Below are positions 1 to 10,408 of a DNA stretch of 64,000 bases, in pieces (position 1 is the stretch's first letter; each line of letters begins with the position of its first letter). Source of the DNA: Scytalidium lignicola (lineage: Eukaryota > Ascomycota > Leotiomycetes). Location of the stretch: assembly GCA_002812745.2 (NCBI GenBank), contig NCSJ02000166.1:1-64000 (forward strand). Direction: 5' to 3'. The notes below the pieces were generated by a model. The model did no database searches, had not been told where the DNA came from, and saw only the letters and a program-made list of their open reading frames with translations. The translations under genes and the position numbers were made by a program.

Positions 1-643
1 GGTTGTTGTATTTGTAGGAAAAGTTTTTGGGGAAAGGGGGGGTTTGTTGTATTTTTATTATTTATTTATTTATTAGGGAGAGAAATGTGGAATAGAATTG
101 GTGTCTTTTTTCTTCCTTTCATTTCTTCTCTTTTGGGTATTCGAGTTGTACAGTCACGTGTGTGTGTGTGTGAGAAAAGAGGTGAAAGACGGCTCTGAAG
201 TCTTGCAATTGTTCTATATGCTAAGGTCATGCCGTTATACCCAAAGGCGAAAAAGGAGAACCTCTTCCTAATCCAGCCGAAACCCAGTGTTGACATCCAT
301 TCATCCATCCATCGCATAGGCCATAGGGCCATAAATCATACCAGTTCATTCCTTTTCCCAAGATATTCATAATGATAATAATAGTATACAGAGATCCACC
401 AGAAAAGGGAAAGTCATCGCGGATAGAAAGAGAAGAAAAGCAAAAACGCCGATTTCCTTCCTCTATAGAATTCCCCTAAAAAGAGAATGAAGCTGGAAAT
501 GTGCCATTTCCATTTCGGTATTGCATCATTGGAGAAAAAAGAATCGTTTAAGAACAAAGGAAACTGCCTCTGAATCATACTCCATGTTTATATGGAGGTT
601 TTGCTGTTACTGCATAGTAACAAAAGATATATGGACCCCGTCT
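1..643. other. Intergenic, downstream of PAL1; no gene seen
   Basis: No convincing coding sequence on either strand. The stretch holds T-rich low-complexity sequence (about 45-75), a short (GT)n run near 160-172, and A-rich sequence. It lies beyond the PAL1 stop codon, so part of it should be that gene's 3' UTR. Confidence 0.6.
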
Positions 644-2075
644 TTAGGCATCAACATGCTTCTTCAACCGCCTCAGACTTCCGAATCGCTTCTTCAGGCC
701 TACTCTCATGGATGTGCTATGGCTTCGGCGTATATCACTAGCTCCATCAACACCAGTGGCAGAACTGGGGTTTGGCGCTAGGCTAATACTTCGTTTGTGG
801 GTGTTGCTGATGCCGCGGTCCCATTTGTTAGCGTTTTGGAGCTCAATTCCACCGTCTTGTTGCTTCGATTGCTTGTGTTCTTTCAATGCGCGCTCGAGAG
901 AAAACGATGGTTCGCCTTTGCCTTTGAGATCTTCTGGAAGGTATTTCTGTAGAATAGTTTTGTGGTTAGCACGGACCTGATTTAAATCATTGCGGTCGTA
1001 TAGCCTGTGTACATGGCTGTATGAGAGAGATGTCAATTTTTACATACCTCGCCTTCCCAGCGCTTATATGCTCCACCTGGAGCATCCGGCTCCCTCATGA
1101 GATCTGCTCCTTCCTTGTAGTCCATCAATCGTCCATCCATTCCGACTGCCCCACTGGGGATGATAGCGGTGCCTTGTAATGGAACATGTTTGTCTAATGC
1201 GTCTCTAATATACTCCTTAGGTGTCGCCTTGAGAGCCTCTTCTGTGGTCGCCGCTGTGGCAGCAACAGGAGAAGAAGTGTAACTAGTATTGCGGGCCAGC
1301 AGCGTAGCATCGTATGGACCCTCATGATGATATGGTATGCCCATAGTGTCATCGAGCGAGTCGATGGTGTCAGCACCGGGGCGGTGCTTCCTTCTCAGGT
1401 GCGGGGCACGGTCGGCCATCTTTGCTTCCTTGCGCAAGACGTCGAGAGGGCGATGAGAAGTGTCACCGGGGAATCGTTCTCCGAGCGAACTTCCCCTTCG
1501 TCGATGTTCGCGTTCTTTGACAGGCGGGAGGGATAAAGAGGAGGAGGTATGGTGACCGTTGGTTGGGGCTCTGGTGGGATCGGTTGCGTGGACGCTGTGG
1601 CGATAGGAGAGCGAAAATGGATTCGAGGGATGGAAGTCGGACTGTCGCGGACTGGCCGAATTGGGTGGTGTAGGATATCGAGAGTTGTTGCTGACAGGAG
1701 TAGATTTTGGAGGAGGAGGACGGTTGGTGGGAGTTCTGGGGATGGTGGTTGAGTTGGGTCTAGTTATGAAAGGGACGGGCGAGGGCGAGGGAGATGGATC
1801 AGGCGAAGGTCTGAAATGAGTGCCGGGACCGTCTTCTTCATGAGGCTCGGGGGCGGTCAATGGATCAAGAATGTACTTCTGGGCCTGGAAACGTCGCACA
1901 AAGAAAGCATTGGTTAGCAGAGCGATCAAAAACAGGGAGGATTGGAGGATGACGACAGTGATGTGCTGCTTGGGTTACGCGGAGGGGCCGTCAAAAAACA
2001 ACCCGCGGCGCATCCTGGTCGGTGTTCTTCCCAGGTGAAACTCACCCACTGCTTGTCTTCCGACGGAGCGCGCAT
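644..2075 (-). CDS. PAL1: Pal1 family cell-morphology protein
   Basis: Three exons on the minus strand: 2075-2046, 1884-1048 and 946-644, giving 389 aa. All junctions are phase 0, with donors gtgagt and gtatgt, acceptors ttccag and ctacag, and a gctaac branch site in each intron. Fission yeast Pal1 marks growing tips and helps keep cylindrical cell shape, and relatives associate with endocytic patches. The Pal1 signature is visible: an N-terminal block reading ILDPLTAPEP then GPGTHFRP, a long Ser/Pro-rich low-complexity middle, then DTIDSLDD, HHEGPYDA, the KRWEG block, DLKGKGEPSFS, and a basic tail GLKKRFGSLRR. The first coding exon is only ten codons, so an ORF-only model would start wrongly inside intron 1 at 1929. 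Family assignment is confident; the function is inferred from the yeast homologue. Confidence 0.9.
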
Positions 2076-3993
2076 GTTGGATCGCCGGATGCGGCCTTGT
2101 TAGTCAGGGCTGGTGGGATGGTCGCTGATCGTAAAACTGATGATGGATGGATGGATGGATTTTCCTCGCTGCGATCGAAGTGATGAGAGTTTTTTGCTCG
2201 GGAGAAGAAGAAAAATCCGGAAGCAAGGTGAGAAAATGAAGAAAGAAGAAGGCTTTGGAGCGGTTGTTGGAGTTCTGGCTGGCTCTTCGTCCTTTAAGGG
2301 TTGCTGGCTGCCTTAAAAAAGAGGGGATTGTCCAGACCACACACCCAAACTCTGGGTCCTGGTCCGGTACCGTCGAGTCGGCGCACCTCACGCGCGTCCA
2401 CCAGGTCACGGATCCAACGGGGCCAAACGGGCTTGCGCGGTGGCGCGTCATTCGTCGGATGGAAGGGTTGATCAATCTCAAGGCTGTGTGTTCGGGTGAA
2501 GTGGAAGAAAAAGGCTGCAGCTGTGAGGCGCAGGCATGGTGATTCATGGACAGGACGGTACGTACGTCCGTATGTACGGAGGATGCCCCTGAACAACTTC
2601 ACTTGTCCATACGATATACATTCACTTCTTACGGTGAAGTGAGAAGTGTAATTCTACTTCCATGTACTAATTAGGTAATGATCACAGCTACGAGACATCC
2701 CGATCTGGAATTCCGTGACGCCTTCTTCAGCACCGATCAGAAGGGGAATCTCAACGGCGGTAGACACCGGCAGAACCTGTCCCTCTTCCTCGGCTTGGGC
2801 GAAGAAGTGTTGCAGAGAGCTCCTCTATCGCAGCGTCTCAGATGGAACACAATTGAACTAACGGCGAACTTCTCTATTTCAACTAGTTTCTTTTCTTATT
2901 CAACAACTACATCATGGGAGTGGTGTGTGCTAGTACGTCATTCACCTTGATTTGTCAGGGTACAGCAGGAAAAGATGGAGTCCTCGAGCTATCAGGTAAA
3001 GATAACTGAGAGATACCGGTACTAGACTGTTCGGATGAAGTGGAAAGTGGATGTTCTCTGCATTCATGAGGCGCAGTGATCAAAGCTGTATCACCTCTCT
3101 ATAAACCCATAATACCCGCGCAGTGAAGAATTACAAAAAATGTAAGTTAGAGAGAGCATCCCCAAAAATACGAGTTTCATGTTTTACAAACCCAAAAAAG
3201 CCATTGCCTCTTTTCAACCTTGAGAGCTGCAGATCCCATCCGAGCTGACGTTGCTCTGCATCTAGACCCTTTCACCGTATTACGAGGACGGTGTATGACG
3301 CCTGTTACTGCAGACGCGCTAGAGAGCTGGGTTTGAAGGTTTGAACAGGAATTGGCCAACAGATGTCATGACAAGCTGGCAAGGGAACAGCCGTGGACAA
3401 GTATGCATAAAACCCGTTGTCAAGATTTCAAAAATAGAGGCGGGAAGCTCGGGTTTGACAGCACGTTGAATCCCTCCGAGGATGCCGTCTGATCGAGGGT
3501 GTCATAGTCACATTGTCAGGAATTGAGGTGCTTATGTAATTGCGTGCTAGGAGGAAAGATTTTTCATGGCTAGGCTGTACGATAACCACAGCAACTACAG
3601 TTGCCAGACCTCCATACAACCAATCATTCCACTGCGACATGTCAAACCGTGACACACATGTCACATGTCACATGTCACATGTTACGGGTACGCAAGCAAC
3701 AGCCCTATGAGTTCGTGCCTTAGGCCTCTCAAATAACCACCTAGCTTCTTTTCTTGGCAGGAGACACCGCAAACCTTAATTAAAACCTTAATTAGCTATG
3801 GCTGCTGCACGTAATTACATCCTCAACATCTAACGTTAGCTAAGCCTAAACAGAATAGCTTGTATTCTATATACAATCTTCTTTTATTATTGGAGCTTTT
3901 ATATATATACAGCCACCCTCTCCAATCACACTTTCTCACACTCCCATATCTCGAGAACAGCCCACCAGCCGTAAATAATGGATCTAAACAGCT
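2076..3993. other. 1.9-kb divergent intergenic region (PAL1/USB1 promoters)
   Basis: Lies between the divergent starts of PAL1 and USB1 and so must hold both promoters. I see no supported gene. Visible small structures are a TACGTACG-type palindromic patch near 2556-2580, three tandem TCACATG units at 3661-3681, and a direct repeat of CCTTAATTA near 3773-3797. Pyrimidine-rich sequence precedes USB1. Confidence 0.6.
3661..3681. repeat. Tandem TCACATG x3
   Basis: Three perfect 7-bp units, each containing CACATG, about 310 bp upstream of the USB1 start. It could be an E-box-like (CANNTG) cluster or simply a short tandem repeat. Confidence 0.7.
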
Positions 3994-4007
3994 ATGGGTC
4001 TAGTTGA
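3978..4007 (+). promoter_or_regulatory. uORF overlapping the USB1 start
   Basis: A 9-codon ORF starting ATGGATCTAAACAG ends with TGA 14 nt past the USB1 ATG and is out of frame with it. If the transcript starts upstream of 3978, ribosomes would meet this start first, so it could dampen USB1 translation. Alternatively the transcript starts between the two ATGs. Confidence 0.5.
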
Positions 4008-5226
4008 TTATGCCTCTTCCGAGGATGATGACGACCAGAACGAGAATGAACAGCTAGCAGCCACCACCGTCACCGCTCCCACTGCATTAAAGCGTAAGCG
4101 TGAAGAACAAAGAGAAGAAGAAGGAGAAGTAGAAGAATGGAAAGAAATCAGAAAAGCAATAAGCTCGTCGAATCTGCCTCCCCTACCGCCGCGCTTCCGA
4201 GACCTCTACGTAACGGCTGCTAAGCTCAGCACCAGAGATGACCCCAGCTTGCATGGAGGCAGGAAGAGGGCTACGCCGCACATCCAGGGTAACTGGCCTA
4301 CACATCTGTACATCGAGTGTAAGTTGTTCTATTTTCTCTATCTATTTATTATTTATTTCTGGATCTCACCCTGCCCGTTCTTCACCTAACAATACACTAG
4401 GGTATCCATCACCAACAGAGCATAATCTTCTCAGCAAACTCATATCAGCCTTGCAAAGCATCTCTCCTGCTATTGTTCCTAGCAGCACCATTCCTTCCGC
4501 CACCATCCACTCCTTCCTCACTAGCGACCTCGGAGCTTCCTTGCCCCTTCACATCAGCCTCTCCCGTCCAATCGGCCTATCGACAGAGCAGAAAGACGCC
4601 TTCCTCTCCTCTCTCCAATATGGCATCAAGTCTTCCCGTATCAGACCGTAAGTAAATCCAAACCCTCCTTTTCCCTTCTCCTCTCTTCGTTCCTCTCCCG
4701 TCTCCCAACCTTTTAGGCTCGGACGTCACGTAGAAACTAACATACCCCTTTTTCTAGCTTCGAAATATCCTTCACAGGACTTGACTGGGTTCCAAACTTC
4801 GACAAGACACGCTGGTTCCTAGTTCTACGCATACAACGCCCCGTTGGTGATGAATTAAACAAGCTGCTGCATATATGCAATGCCGTCGCAAGGGAATATA
4901 ATCAGCCGCCTCTGTATGCCGAGTCTAAGCCCACCATCGCTGCGGCCGCGAATAGAGATGCTCGAAAGAGAAGATCGCATACAGCTGAAAGAAGGGCTGG
5001 GCCTGAGTGCGAAAGTATGGTGATTGATGTTTCAGATGCTTTCCATGTTAGTATTGCTTGGGCGTTGGAGTCACCTTTGAAGGAAGTTGTCGAGCGAACG
5101 AGGAGGGTTCAGGGTAGTGGTGAGTTTGAGGATGTGAGAGAGGGCATTAGGGTCCGGACGGAGGAAGTCAAGGCTAAGATTGGGAATGTGGTTACTAGTA
5201 TACCGTTACCGTCGCTCAGACGCTAG
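3994..5226 (+). CDS. USB1: U6 snRNA phosphodiesterase Usb1
   Basis: Three exons: 3994-4318, 4401-4647 and 4758-5226, giving 346 aa. Introns are 82 and 110 nt with gtaagt donors. Usb1 is a nuclear 2H-phosphodiesterase that trims the oligo(U) tail of U6 snRNA and leaves a terminal phosphate. Both catalytic HxS motifs of the family are present: HISLSRP (H159/S161) and FHVSIAW (H287/S289). The N-terminus is acidic and charged ([10 protein letters not shown], then [11 protein letters not shown]), a likely disordered nuclear region. The conserved [12 protein letters not shown] block precedes the catalytic lobe. An insertion of basic residues ([14 protein letters not shown]) lies between the two motifs. 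A short upstream ORF overlaps the start (see the separate entry). The protein is longer than human USB1 (265 aa), mainly at the N-terminus. Confidence 0.93.
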
Positions 5227-5995
5227 TTGTTAGAGGAGAGCGGAATTATTATTATTTCATGTGTAAAAAAACCTTTGCTTTTCTAAAGAAGGGACNTTTT
5301 TATTATTATTTAAAAAAAAATACGCATGGGATATGGTACTTGTTTAGGAATCACAAGGGAAGGGGTTCTTTTATAAAAATCTTCTGGTATTGCTGAGGGG
5401 TAATCAGTATATTACTGTTATTTTATTTTTATACCCCCTAACACCTGGTCAACGAAAAGATTAAACTGGCGAGATTATAATCAAAACAACTCAAGTATAA
5501 GTTATAACAGAAAGATACAAGAGATTTCAACGGGTTAGTTTAATTTCTTAAAACGCAAATTGGTAGATAGTAGGGTAGTAGTTTCATATTGAACCGAGTA
5601 AAGATCTAGGAGCTTGATAATTTTTTACAAAACAAAATCGCAGAATACCTATTGCACAAAAACTTTCTCGAGGTTCTACTATCGCCAAAGAAAGCTAATG
5701 TGACGATGATGAATNAAAAAAAAGATGGATTTTAGATATTTACATTTGTTGGAGTGTAAAAATCCAAACATTTTGATTCCTTTGAACCTTTTTCTCTGAA
5801 ATTTTTTTGAAATCAAATCAACTTAGCTTCAAAAAGAGATAGATAAAGTGTATGGGTGTGTTTTTTCCATGTATAATTTTTACTACATATGAATATGATA
5901 TTAAAAAAACAATGTTATTTTTCCCCTCTGTGCAAACCAAAAAGAACTCCGTATCGCTATGCATAAAAGAGAGAGATGGAGGGAGAGAGGGCTTC
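5227..5995. other. Convergent intergenic region between USB1 and ERO1
   Basis: Strongly A/T-rich sequence with homopolymer runs and two Ns (5296, 5715). It should contain the 3' UTRs of the two convergent genes. No coding signal seen. Confidence 0.6.
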
Positions 5996-7977
5996 TTAAA
6001 GCTCATCTACGCGCGGGATTCTAATTGTCCACAATCGTGGCGAGACTGGTAAGCCGATGTAGTATTGCCAGAGACGATATATTTCGAGAACGAAAATCTC
6101 CCATCTATTTTTATAAACAGATTAGGTTAGCTGATTCTTTGGATTGCGATTTTGGGAGGGATTAAGAGAGAAGAGAGAGAGAAGGGAAAGAACTTACACT
6201 GCTTTAGGGAATCCAATCCATCCCTTGATGACGTACTTCGTTGCCTTCCAGATATTGTTCAACTCGGTCCAAAACGCTTCCGAGAGGGTCTCGGATTGAC
6301 GATTCCTCTGTCTCTCTTCATCCTCGAATTCTTCAAACTCATTATATGGTTTCTGGGATTCGTTTTCGCTGGGAGATGTATGGTAGAGCTCACTATCGTC
6401 CTCAATGGAAATATGATGATGACCCTGGCTTTCTTCCTCCGTCTCTTCCGCTTCAACCATAAGTCTGAACTCATGGATTGCGTGCATCGAGCTTGATACC
6501 CTTGCGAGGGTGTTAAAGAGCGCCACGAGTTCAGTCCTTTTCAGAATTGGGTTGTCTACTGAGTTTTCGTTGAACTCGAATAGGACCTTCAAAGCTGCAC
6601 CGTAACCACCTGTTTGGACCTTACCCCAGAGACGACACTTGTCACATCCCACGCAATCCATGACTCGACTGACATTTCGGAATCGGTTCCGGAACTCTTC
6701 CTTGAGACTGGGTCCTTCGCCATTGACGAACAACTGGCTCTCATCAAAGATTTGTGGCCCATCAGCAGCGAGTGAAGTCACCTCCTGGACTTTCAATTTT
6801 GTAACTCGGTCTTGTTCAGGGTCACCAGAGCAGAACGTATAGTCCTTCAAGTATGGGCCCAGCTTGGTCACGGCCCGAACTATCAAGGCGTAGTTGAAGT
6901 AGAGATTGGCAACTCGGTCGGGAAAATGATGTAGACGGTCCTTGTAGCACTGTAGATTCGGTCCCCACTCACCTGTAGACTGGTTTAAAAAGTCCCAGCA
7001 AAGGTGGGTACTGATCGAAGTATGCATGCCAGATACGACACGGTAGAACACACGCTTCTCGAGGCACTGGTCCTCATTCTCCATCCCTGACTCTGTTACA
7101 AACGGCGTATTCGGGGCCGACTCTCGTAACCCTTCCAAATTTTGCTGTCGACCCCGCTCTAGCAAGACATTCTTGAAGTCAAGGGCTGCAGGTCCCGCTG
7201 GAGGGAATGGAGAAACTCCAAGAGAATCCGGCTTGGAAAATGATGCCTTCGAGAAGCAATTTTCCGAATATATGGCACTCCAGACTTGCCTAGCTCCTTC
7301 TCCTGCATATCCAGTGAACCGCTCAGGATTGTCAACTAAGCTCACGTAGTCACCTTTCCCTGACCCTTCGTCCTCCGGCACGCAATAATCACGGTCGTCA
7401 CATTCGTCATCGTATTCCACAACACAGCTCTCTCCAACATCCTCACCTAACATGCCTTGCAGAGGTCGCTCCGGACCTCTCTCCTGCTGCTGTCGTCGAC
7501 CAGGGTGTCCGGCCTTTGGTCCTCTCAACTTGCCCAACTCGTCCGCCCTCCATATCGGTGGGATATCCTCCTCGTTTTCTAGCGTATTCACGGCACATGC
7601 AATATTGCCACACATTCCATCCTGGTCGTTCCAGAACGGACATTGTTTCCCAAATAAATTCAATCGGTAGTATGCGAAGAAGTCGGTGTTCTGCGTGAGG
7701 TCTTTTATGGCGGGTCGCAGATCGCGGTTGATGTGATCAAGGGTAGAGTACGAGGCACATGCATCTGAGACAATGGCCTTGGGAGAGATCTGTGAGACGG
7801 AGGAGGCATTAGAAAGAGATGCCGCAAGGAAAAAGAAGAAGTAATGGTAAAAGTATTGCATACCGCGCAAACATCTGGGCCGGATGATATGGAAACTACC
7901 TTAGACTCGGCGCTATGTGATGTCCCTACCAAGAGGGAGAAGACTGCCAGATAAAAGATTCGAGCCGCTGACTTCAT
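5996..7977 (-). CDS. ERO1: ER oxidoreductin Ero1
   Basis: Three exons: 7977-7864, 7789-6198 and 6104-5996, giving 604 aa. Ero1 is the FAD-dependent ER thiol oxidase that reoxidises protein disulfide isomerase. A signal peptide spans about residues 1-23. The shuttle cysteine pair is in the CGNIAC block (C98/C103) and the FAD-proximal catalytic site is CVGCDKC (C417, C420, C423), followed by RLWGKVQTGGYG as in the family. The last exon is easily missed: ORF reading stops at 6194, but a consensus gtaagt donor at 6197, CTAAC sequence and a tag acceptor at 6105 join a 36-residue aromatic/basic tail, typical of fungal Ero1, that ends in RVDEL. The VDEL end resembles an H/KDEL retention signal, which is my inference. 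Intron 1 is 74 nt and intron 2 is 93 nt. Confidence 0.95.
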
Positions 7978-8993
7978 CGTAGAGTATTAATAAGACACCT
8001 GGCCTTTATATCCCGGCAATATGCACGAGAAATATATATATAAATTTAGGCAAAGGTAAGGAAGTAAGCACTGGTTCGTGGGGGGAACGTTGCTTCGGCG
8101 TCACGGCTTTAAAGTTTTAGATCTGTCGCATGTGGCAAAGAGACATTTAACGTTTTAGATTCCAGCTACTATAAAAGAAGCATGAAATCTTTGGTTTAGG
8201 TGCTGAATTGTTTACAAGAGAAAGAATTATGATTGAATTGCGAGTAGAGAGAGAGTTTGTGTGTGCATTTTAGAGGGCTGATTTCAAAGCAGAAATCGCT
8301 ATGGTCTATGTGTTCACTTGCACAGATGGGCCGATTATCTCACACTCTAATCAAGGATTACTATTTAATAAGGAAGCTTCACGCCACTTATCTGCTCACC
8401 GAAGCATCAGCCACAGGTTAATCAACTCTCTTAAGGGACCAGATATATTCTAAGACATTCTTAGTGGCTGTCCTAAATAACTTTTAATGAATAGCGAAAC
8501 GACTTTTCCTAAGGACAAATATGCTAACGGCCCGTCTAATCTGAGATCAGGGGTTCACGTAATCTGAGAAATAGCGCTCTTGCTTGGTTCGCATTTATTA
8601 GTGAGCTCTAGCTCAGTCATCTAAAGTGACCTTCGCCTCCAACCAAGCGTGATAATTATGGCACGAGTTACAAGTACGACCGGATTCCGACACCCTAATT
8701 ACCAAATTGAGCTCCAGGATCCATATACATAGGCAGATTGTCCCGGACCTCCTTTCACCCTCGGAGTACAATTCTATGGCCAGATATTCCCAGGAACCAG
8801 GATGCGTCGCAAGAATAGAGTGTAGTTGATCCTATTATGTACAGCAAAGTCGGAAGCCAAGAAATTTGGAGTCAGAGACATCAAGACGTAAGGTCATCAA
8901 AGCCATACGCCACCAAATGCAATGTCTTTGTCGCTGAACCGAAGCACCCAAATCAAAATCCATAGTATGAGGGGAAACCTTCTAATTGTTTTT
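7978..8993. other. Intergenic between ERO1 start and CKS1 end
   Basis: About 1 kb upstream of ERO1 and downstream of CKS1. It contains TATA-like AT tracts near 8032-8043. I recognise no gene here and no clear unfolded-protein-response element. Confidence 0.5.
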
Positions 8994-9513
8994 TTATTGA
9001 TTTGGTGGAATATAATTGATAGGTCTCCTAGAAATCGAGTTAGCAGTTTGTGGCAATTCCAGGAAAACTGGAACCTACTTAAAGAGAAGAATATGCGGCT
9101 CCGGCTCATGGACTTCGTAGTGTTCCCAACCGAGACTCTGTGGCAGATTGTAAGCACAATGGTAAAGTATTGTGTTGATGTTCATATACCTGTGTAATCC
9201 CTAAAGCTCTCCATTCCTCCTCCCAAAGCAGCTTCAATGTGCCTTTATTCTGGTCGTGGTACTCCTTTGGGATGGCCTTAAGCATGTTTTTAGGAAGCTG
9301 GACATGGCGATATTCATATTCATCGTCCGAATACCTGAACCAATAATTTAGCATTATCCAAACCGCACTTGATCGTCTGAGAAATTGACCCCTCACAAAT
9401 TCTCACCTTGCAGAATAATGAATCGAGTCGATGAATTCGTCAAGTCGCGCTTTCTCTTGCTCAGTGAGGGGTCTTGGAACCTTGTTCCGTCTGCTAGTAT
9501 CTATATCTGACAT
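8994..9513 (-). CDS. CKS1: Cyclin-dependent kinase regulatory subunit Cks1
   Basis: Four small exons: 9513-9407, 9334-9190, 9137-9079 and 9027-8994, giving 114 aa. Another ATG lies directly upstream in frame (9516-9514), so the protein may carry one extra Met. Cks proteins bind CDKs and phosphothreonine sites on substrates, promoting multisite phosphorylation in the cell cycle. Diagnostic blocks are present in order: [16 protein letters not shown], the GTLKLL strand, [17 protein letters not shown] and [13 protein letters not shown], the family's most conserved segment. The hinge HEPEPH needed for the strand-exchange fold is intact. Splice signals are good (gtgaga/ttcag, gtatat/cacag, gtaggt/tctag) and the phases join exactly. 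The C-terminus (INYIPPNQ) is short, as in many fungal homologues. RSC4 is divergent upstream. Confidence 0.95.
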
Positions 9514-9516
9514 CAT

Positions 9517-10408
9517 ATCGTGGTTGCTCGTTGCTCACAATGCTCTCTAAAAGTTGGCTTGGGCGGTTTAAGATCGGGAAACGCGGGGCACGCGACGCAA
9601 AATTGATTGCGCTGCGGCTCCTACAACCTTCCACAACAGATTTGTAGCAGGCGAGAACAAGAATTTGTAAATGTGTTTGAGTTGACGACTCTCGGAGAGG
9701 TCCCTGCGGATGCAAGAGGTGTGATCGTCTGGTATGCACAGGTGAATGCACAGATCACTTGCTGTTGCTTAGGGCGCAGGTGGAAGTGGAGACCACAGCA
9801 GATTTAAGAAGCTGCTCTTTTGGTGAGAAGGCAAGTGGCAAGGTTTAGGAAAGAGCGAATGTAATTATCAATAGGTAACTAGCAAGTTTTTATGTATTTT
9901 ATAAAAATTGCTATGAATTTGCGTGTAGAAGTTGACTGTATTTTTTGGAATTGCTTTGTTTACAGGTAAAGATACTTTACAACCCCTTTGGGGTGGTGGG
10001 TCTCTGAGTGGGATATGTATTATTACCTAAGCACATATATCACGTGATTAGTGCGAATCGCTTCATAACCATTTGCCGCGTTCTTTTAAAGGTATCACTG
10101 TTAGGTGAATATTTGGGAACTTCGTGTGGCCGGAGTTGAAAGCGACTGATTGCGATAGCAGAGTCTTTTTTCTCGACCTCCAATTCAGATATCTCAATTA
10201 TTTTGGGTCTTCTTCCTTCGCCAACCAACAGCGACCCCTGCGCTTCAACCCGTCCGAGAGCGAGAGTACACCTTCAACGCGCGATCGCACATCGAACGCG
10301 CCCGTTCAGTTACGGAGACATTGTCCAAAGCGCAACAATCTCTAGTTTTGTCTGCTATCCGTACAAGTCGTGCAGTTGCGCAAAGTCGCGCACCCCCGCA
10401 TTTCCACC
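9517..10408. other. Divergent promoter region CKS1/RSC4
   Basis: About 0.9 kb between the divergent starts of CKS1 and RSC4. No further coding sequence is supported; ORFs here lack conserved features. CT/CG-rich sequence just before RSC4 probably belongs to its leader. Confidence 0.55.

Noticed and set aside
2104..2602. Overlapping ORFs on both strands upstream of PAL1
   Set aside because: No conserved motif, compositionally like promoter sequence, and they overlap each other on opposite strands.
7978..8120. Possible unfolded-protein-response element upstream of ERO1
   Set aside because: Only a loose gcgtcacgg match; no site close enough to a known Hac1 consensus to report.
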